Made by a program: the position numbers and the translations under genes. Under the pieces are notes generated by a model. It was not told the DNA's origin, made no database searches, and worked only from the letters and a program-made list of their open reading frames with translations. Shown in pieces: positions 1 to 10,608 of a DNA stretch of 64,000 nt; the stretch's first letter is position 1; every line of letters begins with the position of its first letter. Origin of the DNA: Gnetum montanum (lineage: Eukaryota; Streptophyta; Gnetopsida; Gnetales; Gnetaceae); contig MNCI01011966.1 in the NCBI GenBank assembly GCA_015680685.1, positions 275,078 to 339,077 on the forward strand. The letters run 5' to 3'.

Positions 1-440
1 ATCTTGGGAGTCCCCTAATATATCTACAAATCATTGGGAATGAGCCATGCAGAGCTCTTTTGGATTCAGGTTCTGGTGTCAACCTAATATCCCAAGAAAT
101 GTATAAGTCCTGGAACTTGCCTTCATTAAAAAATAGCAATGTCCATTTAGAGTTGGCTAACTAGTCAATCACTATTTCCTTGGGATTAGTGGAGGACATT
201 GTTACCACTGTTTGTGGATGGTCATATCCAGCTAACTTCTTGGTGATTCAAGTGAACAACCAGTAAGGGGGACTTCCCAATCATAATGGAAAGGGCATGG
301 CTAAGCACTATCGATGCGTGCCTAGGTATCTGTGATCTTTCCCTAGAAATATCTAAGGAAAATACTTTCAAAAAGATTGAGAAGAAGAAGGTTCTATGCA
401 TTGCATACAGCGACACAGGGTGAAATTGCGTGTAGAGATC
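1..440 (+). pseudogene. Ty3 aspartic protease remnant
   Basis: The frame through base 54 reads LLDSGSGVNLIS, the retropepsin-like active site (DSG) of plant Ty3 elements. About 65 residues downstream it reads GGLPIIMERAWLS, which recurs in the G2 copy (24719-24922, minus). In the family this enzyme cleaves the Gag-Pol polyprotein. The active-site Asp is kept here but is lost in G2. In-frame stops (after ELAN, after VNNQ, and near base 422) break it, and its 5' end lies outside the window. Confidence 0.8.
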
Positions 441-603
441 ATGGGTAGTGCAAAGTTTAACATTGCCTACATGCAATTAGTGTACACAAATGATCAATAT
501 ACAAAGGTACCTATCTGCAATAGCCACATGATAAGAAGACACTCAGTGGCTAATAGTTGATGAAGAAAGTAGCTCACTTATATGCATCGAACTAACTGAG
601 GGT

Positions 604-1890
604 TTGGCTTGCATTTACATAGATAGCATAGATGCATTAGAGCAAGTCCATTGCCAACTTCTTAGTCCTAACTTAGAAAACATCAACTGGGGGAAGTTGG
701 AAATTCTTAAAAAATTTAAACAAGAGTCCCTAGAGCTAAAATCATTATCCATCAGTATGGAATACACATTTCTTAAGAATGAAAAATTGGTAATCATCAA
801 CGCAAAACTTGCTCCACAACAAAAAGAGAGTCTGCTAAAGGTAATAAACAAATGGTCAAAAGCCTTTTCCTGGTCATATTTGAAATTAACTAGAATAGAT
901 CCTAGGATATGCTAGCATAGGATTTACACTGACTCCTCCATGAAGCCTCAAAAACAACCATAGAGGATTGAACCAATAGTTGAAGCAAGTAGTAAAAGAA
1001 GAAATCGAACAACTTCTAAAGTTTGGGTACATATATCCCATTGCTGATAGCAAATGGGTTAGCCCCTTAGTAATCGTGCCTAAAAAGGAAGGAAAATGGA
1101 GGGTCTGTATAGATTTTAGGCTACTAAACATGGCAACATTTAAGGATCACTTTCCATTGCCATTTGTTGACCAAGTCTTAGACACAATCACAGGGCATCG
1201 CTATTATAGTTTTTTGGATGGATATAGCAGATACAACCAAATATAAATAGCCCTAGAAGACGAAGCCAAAACTATGTTCATGAATATTTGGGAAACGTTT
1301 GCATACAAATAAATGTCGTTTGGCTTGTGTAATGCCCCTGCCACATTTCAACACTTAGTTCTAAGCATATTCTGGCAGCAGATAGGAAATGGTGTGGAAG
1401 TCTTTATGGATGACTTCTCCACCTATGAAGTAAGTTTTGATCAAGCCTTGGACCGATTGGAGCAAGTGCTGAAAAGATGTGTAGAAACTAATCTAAGGCT
1501 CAATTGGCAAAAAATCCATTTGATGGTCCAAGAAGGCGTAGTACTTGGACATAAAATTTCACATGCAAGGATAGAGGTAGACCCTGAGAAAATCAAAGTC
1601 ATCCAAGGAATCACCCATCAACTGGAAATTTTCAAAGACATTCAGTCATTTCTTGGACACACTAGCTACTATAGGAGATTCATAGATAACTTTTTGAAGA
1701 CTGCCAAATCATTGGTAGAGTTAATGAAAAAGGACGTACCCTTCGAGTGGACCAGAGAATGCGAACTAGCTTTCCAAACTCTGAAACAGAAGCTGGTAGA
1801 AACACCCATTCTAGAAGCTCAGGATTGGTCCAGACCATTCCATGTCATGATTGATGTATCCAACTATGCCTTAGGAGTTGTACTTAGTTA
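604..1890 (+). pseudogene. Ty3 reverse transcriptase remnant with N-terminal linker
   Basis: Three consecutive open stretches form one RT. 604-915 is the protease-RT linker. 980-1246 has KWRVCIDFRLLNMATFKDH and YYSFLDGYS. 1313-1890 has FGLCNAPATFQ, the catalytic box VFMDDF (bases 1403-1414, FMDD for YMDD), LGH, and the connection segment SFLGHTSYYRRFI. The enzyme copies element RNA into cDNA in the particle. Stops near 913, 1244 and 1311 interrupt it. All catalytic aspartates in the visible motifs remain. Confidence 0.93.
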
Positions 1891-2270
1891 GATGACTAGA
1901 AACACCCCTATTACATCTACTGTGCAAGTAAAAGTATAGCTAGTGCACAATTTAACTACACTACTACAGAAAAAGAATTAATGGCTGTAGTGTTTGCACT
2001 AGAAAAATTTAGACACTATGTATTGGGGTACAAAGTATTCATACACACAAATCATAGTGCCATCCAGTTCCTCATGAATAAGCCAATGGTAAGCCCTCGT
2101 ATTATATGATCGATGGTAATCCTACAAGAGTTTGATTTAACAATGATCAATCGTAAAGGCACCAAGAATGTAGTTGATCTTTTAGCTTGGTTGCACTAGG
2201 ATAGTAAAGAGGATGAGTATCCAATTCTAGAGCATTTCCCTAATGAGTTCCTCTTTGTCGGTGTAGTGAA
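1820..2270 (+). pseudogene. Ty3 RNase H remnant
   Basis: It follows the RT connection. FHVMIDVSNYALGVVLS holds the first catalytic Asp. After a stop at 1889, another frame reads TTEKELMAVVFALEKF (the Glu) and HTNHSAIQFLMNKPMV. The usual motif is HTDH; here the third catalytic Asp is Asn. The G2 copy has the same HTNH, so the change probably predates both insertions. RNase H degrades the RNA strand during reverse transcription; this copy could not. Confidence 0.85.
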
Positions 2271-2289
2271 TAACTAATCACCCACAGAG

Positions 2290-3466
2290 ACAAATTGGTA
2301 TACTAGAATTCTTACCTATCTCCTTACCCAACAAATACCACAAGAGCAAGACCTTAAGAAGAAATGATAGTTTCTTCACAGAGCCAAGTACTTTCTGGAG
2401 ATCAATGAACAACTTTACAAAGTATGTCTTGATGGCTTGGTTCGATGGTGTGTTCTCGATAGAGATCAACTGAGAGTTCTTCAAGATGCTCATGAGGGTC
2501 CTTATGGGGGTTATTATGCTGGGATATGAAAAACCATCAAGATCCTGCTTGCAGGATATTATTGGCCTATCTTGTTTCGAGACACCCATCAATTCATCCA
2601 ATCTTGCGAGCACTACCAACATGATGGGGGAATGACTACTAGAATGGAGGATCCGCAACAATGGATTCAACCATTAGAATCCTTTGAAATTTGGGGAATC
2701 AATTTCATGGGGCCCATTACACGAATGTCCAATGGAAAAGCTTACATTGTAGTTTTTGTAGACTACATAATGAAATGGGCTGAAGTAGCTGTTGTTAAAG
2801 ATTGCACATCATCTACAATTGCACGATTTGTTCAACAACAAGTCATTAACAGGTTTGGTGTGCCACGTGCACTTATCTCAGATAATGGTACATACTTTAC
2901 AGGTGCAACTTTTTGGAAGTTAATGCAAATTCTTAGGGGTTGAGCACAAATTGACTACACCATACCACCCTGAAGTCAAGGATCAAGCCGAGGTCACCAA
3001 CAAGGAGATTACTAAGATACTGACCAGAACCATTAGCAAGTATAGGAGAGATTGGAGCACTAAACTAAATGATGCTCTTTGGACATACTGCTCCACATGG
3101 AAACTTCCTATAGGCTACTCTTCCTACGAGTTAGTGTATGGAAAACTTCCAACACTCCTGATCCAAATTGAGCTCCGTACACTAGCCACAGCATGTGACC
3201 TCAACCTTGACCTTGATCTACCATAAAACCAAAGGTTGATGACTCTTAACTTGCTAGATGAAAATCGACTAGTTGCCCTATCATTTAATGAGTTGCACAA
3301 GGCATTCAATAAACAATGTCATGACCTAAAAATTAGGAAAGTTAAGTATCAACTAGGAGATAAGGTTCTCTACTGGAACCCCACACATGTGTCACAACAT
3401 AACAAATTTCAAACACTGTGGAAAGGACCTTACATTATCTATGTAACTTTTCCTTTAGGGTCATGA
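2290..3466 (+). pseudogene. Ty3 integrase remnant
   Basis: The N-terminal zinc domain is visible as a His-containing AHEGPYGGYYAG and SCEHYQ, where the second Cys of the CxxC pair is Tyr. The core has WGINFMGP (first catalytic Asp is now Asn), ISDNGTYF (second Asp kept) and, after a frameshift near 2943, PYHPEVKDQAEV (Glu kept). The C-terminal part (3236-3466) has GDKVLYWNP and KFQTLWKGPYII, like the GPY/F module. Integrase inserts the cDNA into the chromosome. Stops near 2527, 2941 and 3224 and the lost Asp make it inactive. Confidence 0.9.
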
Positions 3467-5551
3467 CTATATATAAACCTAAGAGCCTAGATAAGAGACT
3501 ATTAGTCAACATGAAATAAAAAAAACCCTTCCATGAGTTTAGGATAGCCAGAACATATGCTACCTCTGTAGGTGGGCAACCTTGCTCCTTATTTTGGATC
3601 TCCTCCTTCCAACTCAGCCATGGGGGAGATGGCCACCTTTGCTAATCATTGAAGGCCCTTAGTTCTTTCTAACTTTTTTTTTACACATTTTCTTTTTACA
3701 CATTTTTGTTTTACATATTTTTGTTTTATACATTTTTTTTTCATATTTCTTTAATTTTTCTTGTTTTTGTTTTACACCATCATTCATATTTCTTTGTTTT
3801 ACCATTTCTTTGTGTGATTACTTTATTTTATTCATCACCCAATAAGTGTTCATGATGGTGGCATGAATAATATCATATTGATTACTAAGGTTTGGATTTT
3901 GCCTTTGAAGTATGATGATTGATATTAAGGTATGGTTCTTATGATTAAACAAGCAATGAGTCCACGCCGTTCATACATTCATGAAATCCTATGGTATTCC
4001 TTAGCTTGGAACAGTATAGTCCCTTTCTCTAATAAAACTATTAATGAATTGGTAGCTGAGTATTTCTCAAACTAAGGAAGGACTCAAGGGATAAAAAGGG
4101 TGTGACTTCAAAGGGATTCGATGCATTTGTGCTAGCTATTCTCTTGAGTGCTTGGATGCTTTTTCCTTGGGTTTTTTGCCATTTGACCATTCATCAAATC
4201 GCCAAAAGCTGAGTACATAAAAATAAGTCTTTTCATGGTGTGGTTCTCACGTGAAAAATGCCAAAAAAAAACATAGTGAGAATTCAAAGCACACCCCTTA
4301 GACACAATAATGAACTTGGGCTACAAGTACTGGGTATGAAACTGGAAAGACATGTTACCCATGCCTAAAGGTTCCCTTTAACCAAGGCCCTTTCTCACTT
4401 CTTGGTTCTCCATCTCGCTCTCCTCAGAATGGTGGTGACTTTTTGTAGAGGCATTCTTGTTGCTTCAAGAGGATGGGTTAGTCAAATGTGTTGATGCGAG
4501 GTCATTGAATGTAGTTTGTTGAGCCTGGATTTGGAATGAGTTCTACTTAGTCACATTAACCATAAAACACACAAGGGACTTTACACAACCTTATTCTTGG
4601 GTCTTCATTCCATTCTCTCATCTCCACCTTTCTTTTCCATTTTCACCTCATTGTCAGTTTTATTGTTAGTCCATATCTTGGTTGATGCATCGTTTTTACC
4701 TCTTGCTTTCACATGACATTCCTAGATCCTATGGACTCTTCGGTTTGTAGGTCTATCAAGGCATCAAAGGCATGAGCCTGCTTTAGGGAGGACCCACTAG
4801 CATTTCTTTTTGGTGCACTTGGTAACTTCTTTCCCTTAAACATTTCCTGCAATCAACAATTTTTTGTTTCATCCCCATCCATGACATCCATTTTAGTGGC
4901 GTTTTTGTTGTTAGTTTTTCTCCATCTTTCTTATTCCTTATCTTTTTCCATCCCATCAATACCAGAGGTTTCCTCTTAGTCATGGGGGTCCTGGCACAAT
5001 TTTTTTTAATTTTTTCTAACCCCTACAGCTTAGGTAGTCACCAGTGTTAAAACTCCGTTATCAGTATCTGCCATAACCATAACTTAGCCAATGCACTTTA
5101 CATCGAGACAAGGTATCAACTGCATTGTGATTTATCTATCCTCACTCATTTGTGACTGTGTTATATGTGCAAATGATGATCATACAACAAAGGACTAGGC
5201 TTGGAGGAAACACTCGAGATGGACCAGAACTGGAATGTTTACGAAAGGAGCAAGATTGGTGGCGTTGCTATGGATAAACAATGGAAGGTGCAATCTTAGC
5301 ATCAATAGCAACATGTCTTATTATTTTCTCTCTCTCCTTTCCTTCTAGTTTCTAAATAAGGTTGGATGTCATTATGTATAGTGTTCACTTTTTTGGTCAT
5401 GAACATTAATGCTGTCATGTATTGTATTGTTGATCCGTTCATCGAGCATGTTGAGTCTGTCACCCTATTCTATAGTCAATGTTCATTCAGTCGATAATCC
5501 CATACCTCCCCAATATTTTGTAAGGAACTTGAGGATGAGTTTTCATTTAGT
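3467..5551 (+). other. Long 3' spacer of G1 between pol and LTR
   Basis: About 2.1 kb with no convincing reading frame. It is shared with G2 (19516-21650 read in reverse): both have the SFQLSHGGDGH-like stretch just after pol, a T-rich TTTTACAC-type tract, an AAGCACACCCC/GTGTGCTTTG block and the GGGAGGACCCAC / GTGGGTCCTCCC block near the end. In Athila-type elements an env-like frame can sit here; I see none that is open. It may hold a decayed third ORF or only untranslated sequence. Confidence 0.6.
3667..3800. repeat. T-rich (TTTTACACAT-like) low-complexity tract
   Basis: Several imperfect units of T-runs separated by ACACAT, ACATAT or GTTTTACA. The equivalent A-rich tract (AAAACAAAAA, GTAAAACAAAG) lies in G2 near 21320-21450, so the tract belongs to the element family. 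Confidence 0.7.
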
Positions 5552-5561
5552 CATGGGGGTA
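5552..5561 (+). promoter_or_regulatory. Polypurine tract of G1
   Basis: CATGGGGGTA lies immediately before the LTR start TGATGA. The G2 copy has CGTGGGGGTA in the same place. In LTR elements this tract primes plus-strand DNA synthesis. Confidence 0.8.
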
Positions 5562-6367
5562 TGATGAATTACGATATTACATTCACAATATCAAATTGGC
5601 CATGCGATGTCGGATACCCGATATCGCGACCTGTCTCCTTGCCTATAAATAAGAGGCACCGCCCTTGGTTTCCAATAATTAGAAGTTAGTCCCTTAGCCA
5701 AACTCTTGCCATTTTTTCTCTCCAGATTTAGAATTATTTTTGCGTGCCCAGTAGGAGTCATAGAGTGAACGGATCTTTATTCGAGCATTGTGTACCTGAG
5801 CACACTTTGTGTACAGCAATAAAGACGAACTTTATGATAAACCTTGCAGCATACAGAATATATTAATTAGTGTTAATTATTATTTAATACTTTTCTAGTT
5901 AATTAATGATTTCTCTTACCTTAGGACTCTCTTAGTTAAATACACTCAGTACGACTGCTTCGAGCATGTGTGTAGTGCTTGGTAACACAGTAACAATTAA
6001 CGTTTGGTAATCCTAGCAGTATTGCACTGATTTAGAATGTGTAAGGCAAGTGGGAATAGATACTAGTATTAGGAGTAATTAGAACTTAGCTAATGAATAG
6101 TTAGATTAGATTAGTTACTTAGTTATCTCTCTTCCCCTTCTTACTAGCGTAGGACGTAAAACATGTAAAAACCATAAAAATCATATGCCTCAAGCTTACT
6201 TAACCATACAACTATGACATTGAAGTAAGTTTGGGAAGACAACGATTAATCAACTTTTTATTGTTCCACAAAGACACTTAGGAACTTAGTCCTTGGAATT
6301 CGACCGGATCGTGCGTGAAGCACTCGTATTCATATGGTTGAGCATAGGGGTACCTTGCCACTCATCA
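5562..6367 (+). repeat. 3' LTR of G1 (806 bp)
   Basis: It begins TGATGAATT after the PPT and ends CACTCATCA, giving a TGATGA/TCATCA terminal inverted repeat. A TATA-like TATAAATA lies at 5644-5651 after GATATC-type motifs (GATATTAC, CGATATCG), so the start of the LTR has the look of a U3 promoter. The G2 LTRs have the same ends and layout but are 856 and 899 bp. Downstream the sequence passes directly into copia coding sequence. Confidence 0.9.
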
Positions 6368-7275
6368 CTAGATAAGTATGATGTTGCATATTTTAAATCT
6401 AGTTTTGTGTAACAAAGAAATTAAAGTGATCCAGTTATGGTTTTATACATGATTGTATTTATGAGAGGGGTCTTAACTTTGCTGGTTAACTTTAAACGAT
6501 ATGGAAAAGGATTGCTGACTAGCTTATCATTCTTTAGATTAAATTTTTCAATAATTAAGTTTGAATATTAGGTTTGATGAATCTTCATTCTCTTCTTATC
6601 TTGGTTTACTTTAATTCTAGGAAGTGTTTTAGTTCTTCAAGGTAGTTCATTTCGAATACAGTTTTTATATCATTCTTAAAATCTTTTGCTAGTCTTTTAT
6701 TGGTGGTAATAAAGATAATGTCATCTATATATAATGATATGATGATGAATCCATTTCCAGCTTTATTGACATATAGTGCTAGTTTAAACATGCAATTTTA
6801 TGAGTTTTTCAAATGAGATAGTCGTTAATTCTTGGGAAACAAGTTATAGGTGCTTACTTTAGGTTATATAGAGCTTTGTTGAGTCTTCATACTTTGTTCT
6901 CTTTTCTTTTGATGACATAACCTTTGGGCTCTTAGATGTATATTTCTTCTTTTATGAATCTATTTAGAAATGGTAAGTTGACATCCATTTGTTAAACCTT
7001 TAGATCTTTATTTGCTGCTATGGAGAGAATGGGCTTGATGGTTTCAAATTTGGTCACCGATACAAAGAATTCTACATAGTTAATGTGTTTCTTTTATTTG
7101 AATCCTCTTGTAAGAAGTCTTTCTTTTTGTTGTAACTTCTCTTTTCTCATTGTACTTCTTTTTATACAATCACTTGTAATCAATAAGCTTTTTATCTTGT
7201 GGTTTGTCCACTAGTTCCCATGTATTATTTCTTAGGAGGACATTGCACTCTTTGTTCATAGCTTCTTTCTAGTCT
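6368..7275 (-). pseudogene. Copia reverse transcriptase remnant
   Basis: It starts near 7275 with NTWELVDKP and KWLYKKKYNEK, the usual opening of a copia RT. The catalytic box SLYIDDIIF is intact (within 6606-6791), followed by FEMNYLEELKHFLELK. The tail near 6368-6560 reads like the RT-RNase H linker (GSLxFLCYTKLDLKYATSYLS; the x is a stop) and is cut within the next codons by the G1 LTR. Frameshifts and stops are scattered through it. Confidence 0.88.
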
Positions 7276-7439
7276 CTTAATTTCATGGCTTCATTGACAC
7301 TAGTTGGCTCACTTAAGATTGCTAAATATGTCATATTTGTAATATTGTGAGATTTTGTAGTTCTTGTTTTAGAATTTGTGTCTAGCATTTGATTGTGAGG
7401 ATGGTCTCTTTTAACCTAATATTTTGAACTTTGATATGT

Positions 7440-8350
7440 GTCTAATTTATCTTACTGTTTAAAAAACAATCACTTATACCAAACTTTGTCTTATCCAAAA
7501 TAATATCTTTTGAAACATGTCATTTCTGATTCATTAGGTTGTAGCACTTGTATCGACTAGTGTGAGAATCGTAACAAAAAAAGATGCATTTCTTTTATTT
7601 GTCTTAAATTTTATAAATGAATTATTTTGGGGTCTTTACATAACAATGACATCCAAATATTTTCATATGACTCTAGTTAGGAATTTTACTATACAAAACT
7701 TTCTATGGAGATCTATCTTCATTTCATTTGGTGATGATTCAATTAGAAATGTAATAAGAAGATGTGATGACCATACTCCAATATTGTTTAGGGAGTGAGA
7801 CATGCTTTAATAAGAACCTTTTCATGTATTATATTATTTAATTCTTTCTTTTAGCTATTCCATTTGATTATGGGCTATATCCAAATATGATCTAATTAAA
7901 GATACCATTTTCTTTATAGAACTTATCAAATTATTTATTTATAAAATTACCTTCTTTATTTGATTTGATGGCCTTAATCTTAATGTTCATGGAGTTTGTA
8001 ATTAGTTTGTAAAAAGTTTTAAAGTATTTGATATTTTCATCATTTTTCTTCAGATTGTAAGTCCAAGAGTACCTTGAGTAGTCATCTACTAAGACCATGA
8101 AATAATTTGTTCTTCTTATTGAAATAGTCCAACTAGATCCATATGTAGAAGATCAAATAGTTTTTCCTTCTTTATCATGTAAGCTTTGTGAGGAAAGTTG
8201 GTTTTCTTTCCTTGTATGAAGTCTCAGATTTATCTTGAGGAATATCTAAAATTTTTATTCTTGTAGATTTTTCTTCTTTGATTAATATTTTAATTTTGTG
8301 AAGGAGATGTGACCAAGCCTTCCATGCCAAAGTCTAGACTTGTTAAAATT
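7440..8350 (-). pseudogene. Copia integrase remnant
   Basis: Broken frames show LFDLLHMDLVG near 8165 (first catalytic Asp of the core, as in copia LLHxDLxGP) and, downstream, a stretch like FxYDSHTSRYKCYNL and VSKDIILDKTKF, the C-terminal region before RT. The zinc region and the other catalytic residues are badly decayed. Identity rests on its position between the GAG-pre-integrase and RT domains as well as on these motifs. Confidence 0.75.
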
Positions 8351-8398
8351 CTCATTATCCTTTTCCTTGACTTCATCTTTGTTTGAGATTTGATTGGC

Positions 8399-8830
8399 TT
8401 ATATTGTGAGGACATGCTTTTCTTGAGTAGTATGATTACTTATGATGTCTTCTTTTTCATTGAGATAGTTGCATTCAAGGCAATATATTATGTTATTCAA
8501 GACTTTAATTTTTACAATTTCTTCACCATTGGATTTGTTGAAATTGTACAAATCACTCTTGAAACTAATACTATTTCCTCCATTAGAGACTTGTCCAATA
8601 GAGATGAGAGGGTTAGAAAGATTAAGAACATAATACACATTGGAAATGGTGAATTTTTGTCCATTGTTTAATTTATCTACACAATCTCCTATCCCTTCTA
8701 TGATTAAGTATTTTTCATCTCCAATTTTCATATTTCCAAGATTGTTGTTTACTTTGTAATTAAGAAGATAATTTTATTGGGTGTCATGTGATTAGAGCAT
8801 CTACTATCTACAATCCAAGAATGTTACCTT
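8399..8830 (-). pseudogene. Copia protease and GAG-pre-integrase remnant
   Basis: Near 8790-8820 the frame reads SWIVDSRCSNHMT, the copia protease site WIxDSGCSNHMT with Gly changed to Arg. The open frame 8399-8731 continues with IEGIGDC and ISNVYYVLNLSNPLISIGQ, the typical protease end, then the start of the GAG-pre-integrase region. The G-to-R change in the DSG triad would disable the enzyme. Confidence 0.85.
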
Positions 8831-8954
8831 ATTTCTTTAATTGAATTAAAGGCTATATAATTGCTTGGCTCTTCTTCTTGAGTACCCTTTTGAGATGATG
8901 AAGGAGTGTCTTGTTTTATTTGTTAAGTTTGTCCATGTATTATTTCAAAATTGA

Positions 8955-9120
8955 TTATAGTCCAACATTGGTCAATGGTATGACCTTTTCTTTTATAGAA
9001 GTTGCAATATGGTATTGAGTCTTGATCTACCTCTTCCTCCAGCTAAATCTCTTTCTCTTACTCTTGTATTTTGATCACCATTTTCTTCTAGGTTTGTTTC
9101 TTAATACTTGCTTACTCAAA
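8955..9120 (-). pseudogene. Copia gag C-terminus with damaged zinc knuckle
   Basis: The frame reads CNFYKRKGHTIDQC, a nucleocapsid-type CX2CX4HX4C knuckle with the second Cys changed to Tyr. It is preceded by a lysine/arginine-rich stretch. Gag N-terminal parts are not recognisable to the right, where LINE sequence begins. Confidence 0.75.
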
Positions 9121-9299
9121 AATCGAACAAAAGGGTTAGTGCACATATACTAAAATAAAATAAATTAAAATATCAAATGCTACAAACCACCATAATTAAT
9201 ATGATTGAAGCATGGAAAGGTTAACATACTTAGTAGATGAACTTACAAATTTTAAAACAAGTTTTCATTTTTACCATATAACTTGGAGAAGCATGGAGC

Positions 9300-10607
9300 C
9301 TTTAATTTTCAAGGAAATTCTAAGAATAATCCAATTTAACCAAGATAAATAAGAAAGAAAAAGAGGATTAGCCATTTTCTAACAAATGAAGTATAACTAG
9401 CTTCTTCTAGCTCTTGATACCATCCATTATTCCAATAATTCATTTCATAGATAGAGCTAATGATTGGTCATAAAGGCTACCAATTCCAAGGTCACCTTTT
9501 GCTTTGGGAAGAGCATAAATATTTAACTTAACTCATGCAAAATCACATCCAAAATTATTGTTTCCCCAAATATAACTTCTAATAATTCTATCAATTATCA
9601 TATAATTGTAGTTTTTGTACATAAGTAAGAAAAATAGTAAACATAGGTGGATGGAAGAATGTTCTTTGTAACAATAATTCTTCTAGCATAGATGGATGAA
9701 AGAATGTGCTTTGTAATAATAATTCTTCTAGGAAGATAAAGATGCCATTTAGACTAGTTATCTATTTTTTGTATAGCATTCTACACAACTGAATCCCATA
9801 ATTGTGAAATGTTTGGAATAATAGTAAGAGGTATGACAAGATTTTTAAAGGTCTCATGTGGTTCTATCCATCTCCAAACAACATTTTGGATGTTGAGATT
9901 AAGAAGCCTATAAAAAACAATTAATGTCACTAGACATTTTCTAGTTAATTTGTTAGCCATAAGCATCATAGTAACTTTGAATTATTTTGATAGCTTTTTA
10001 AATGTTTAACTAATCTTCTTGTAGCATTTGAAATATATTGTCTATAAACTGACTAATATTAATGCAATTCAAATTAAAAGGAAGAGAGACACCGTAAATA
10101 TTCTTCATTGTAGATTCAAAATCAAAGGCATAGCCCAATACAATAGGTGCAATAATAAATAAAAATGGATAATAAAACAACGTTGAAAGATACATCTTTG
10201 TAACAAAAAAAAATAGCATGAAATTATTTTCGATTACTAGAGATTCTAATCAAAGGATTTATAAAAGGAAGTAAAACATGATGAATAAATGAGCTTCCTA
10301 ATTGCATATGCTCAAGAGTTCCAAGAATAAAAGATCATTCAATCCAATTATAAGATTTAACAAAATCAAACTTAAGAAGAAAGTAGTGGTGCCTAGACTC
10401 TTCCGCCTAATTCAAAGCTTTAGTAAGTGTTACAACATTGTCTAAAACATGTTTTCTAGGAACAAATGTGGTTATTTGTAATTAAAAACTTCAAAGATAT
10501 GCTTTTTAAGCTTGGAAGATACTACTTTAGGAATAATTTTATATGCAATTTCAAATAGTATGATGGGATGCCAATTCCTCATCAAATGAAGATCTTCCTT
10601 CTTTAAT
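9300..10607 (-). mobile_element. LINE (L1-type) ORF2 fragment: RT core and C-terminal part
   Basis: Minus strand, third piece of one LINE. Starting at 10607 it reads LMRNWHPIILFEIAYKII (the NWRPISL...YKIIxK motif of plant non-LTR RTs), then TTFVPRKHVLDNVVTLTKA and, in 10010-10219, GVSLPFNLN and ISQFIDN, where FADD is expected (catalytic Asp-Asp lost). Near 9460-9530 LPKAKGDLGIGSLYDQSLALSMKWI-like residues match the conserved region after the RT. The upstream part of the RT lies at 17180-17400, beyond element A. No poly-A tail or target duplication could be fixed at the left end. Confidence 0.85.
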
Positions 10608-10608
10608 N
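10608..10608. other. Single ambiguous base at LINE/element A junction
   Basis: One N lies exactly where the LINE frame ends and the 3' LTR of element A begins. The first bases expected of the LTR's inner end (TGAGGATTGT as at 15898) are missing here, so this may be a contig join with lost sequence. Confidence 0.6.

Larger units (their letters stand above)
1..6367 (+). mobile_element. Ty3/gypsy LTR retrotransposon G1, left part outside window
   Basis: Plus-strand element running off the left edge. Visible order is aspartic protease, RT, RNase H, integrase, a 2-kb spacer, a polypurine tract and the 3' LTR, which is the Ty3/gypsy order (RT before INT). The RT core FLDGYS and the long spacer before the 3' LTR fit the Athila/Tat side of plant Ty3 elements; lineage is inferred. 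Every domain has stops, so it is dead. It is the same family as the minus-strand element at 18650-28786: protease, RT, INT, spacer, PPT and LTR ends all correspond. It sits inside a copia relic whose RT-RNase H linker resumes right after the LTR. Confidence 0.93.
6368..9120 (-). mobile_element. Ty1/copia relic C1, cut by G1
   Basis: Read on the minus strand from about 9120 down, the order is gag zinc knuckle, protease, GAG-pre-integrase, integrase, RT (INT before RT, the copia order). The frame stops at 6368 where G1 is inserted; the RNase H part must lie left of G1 outside the window. No LTR of C1 is seen. At the right it meets the LINE fragment around 9120-9300; which inserted into which is not clear. 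Confidence 0.9.

Noticed and set aside
2278-2670. 130-codon minus-strand open stretch
   Set aside because: Antisense shadow of the G1 RNase H-integrase region on the plus strand.
10608-10608. Target duplication of element A
   Set aside because: The base sequence at the left LTR end is uncertain, so the GTACT/AGTAC candidate at the right end cannot be paired.
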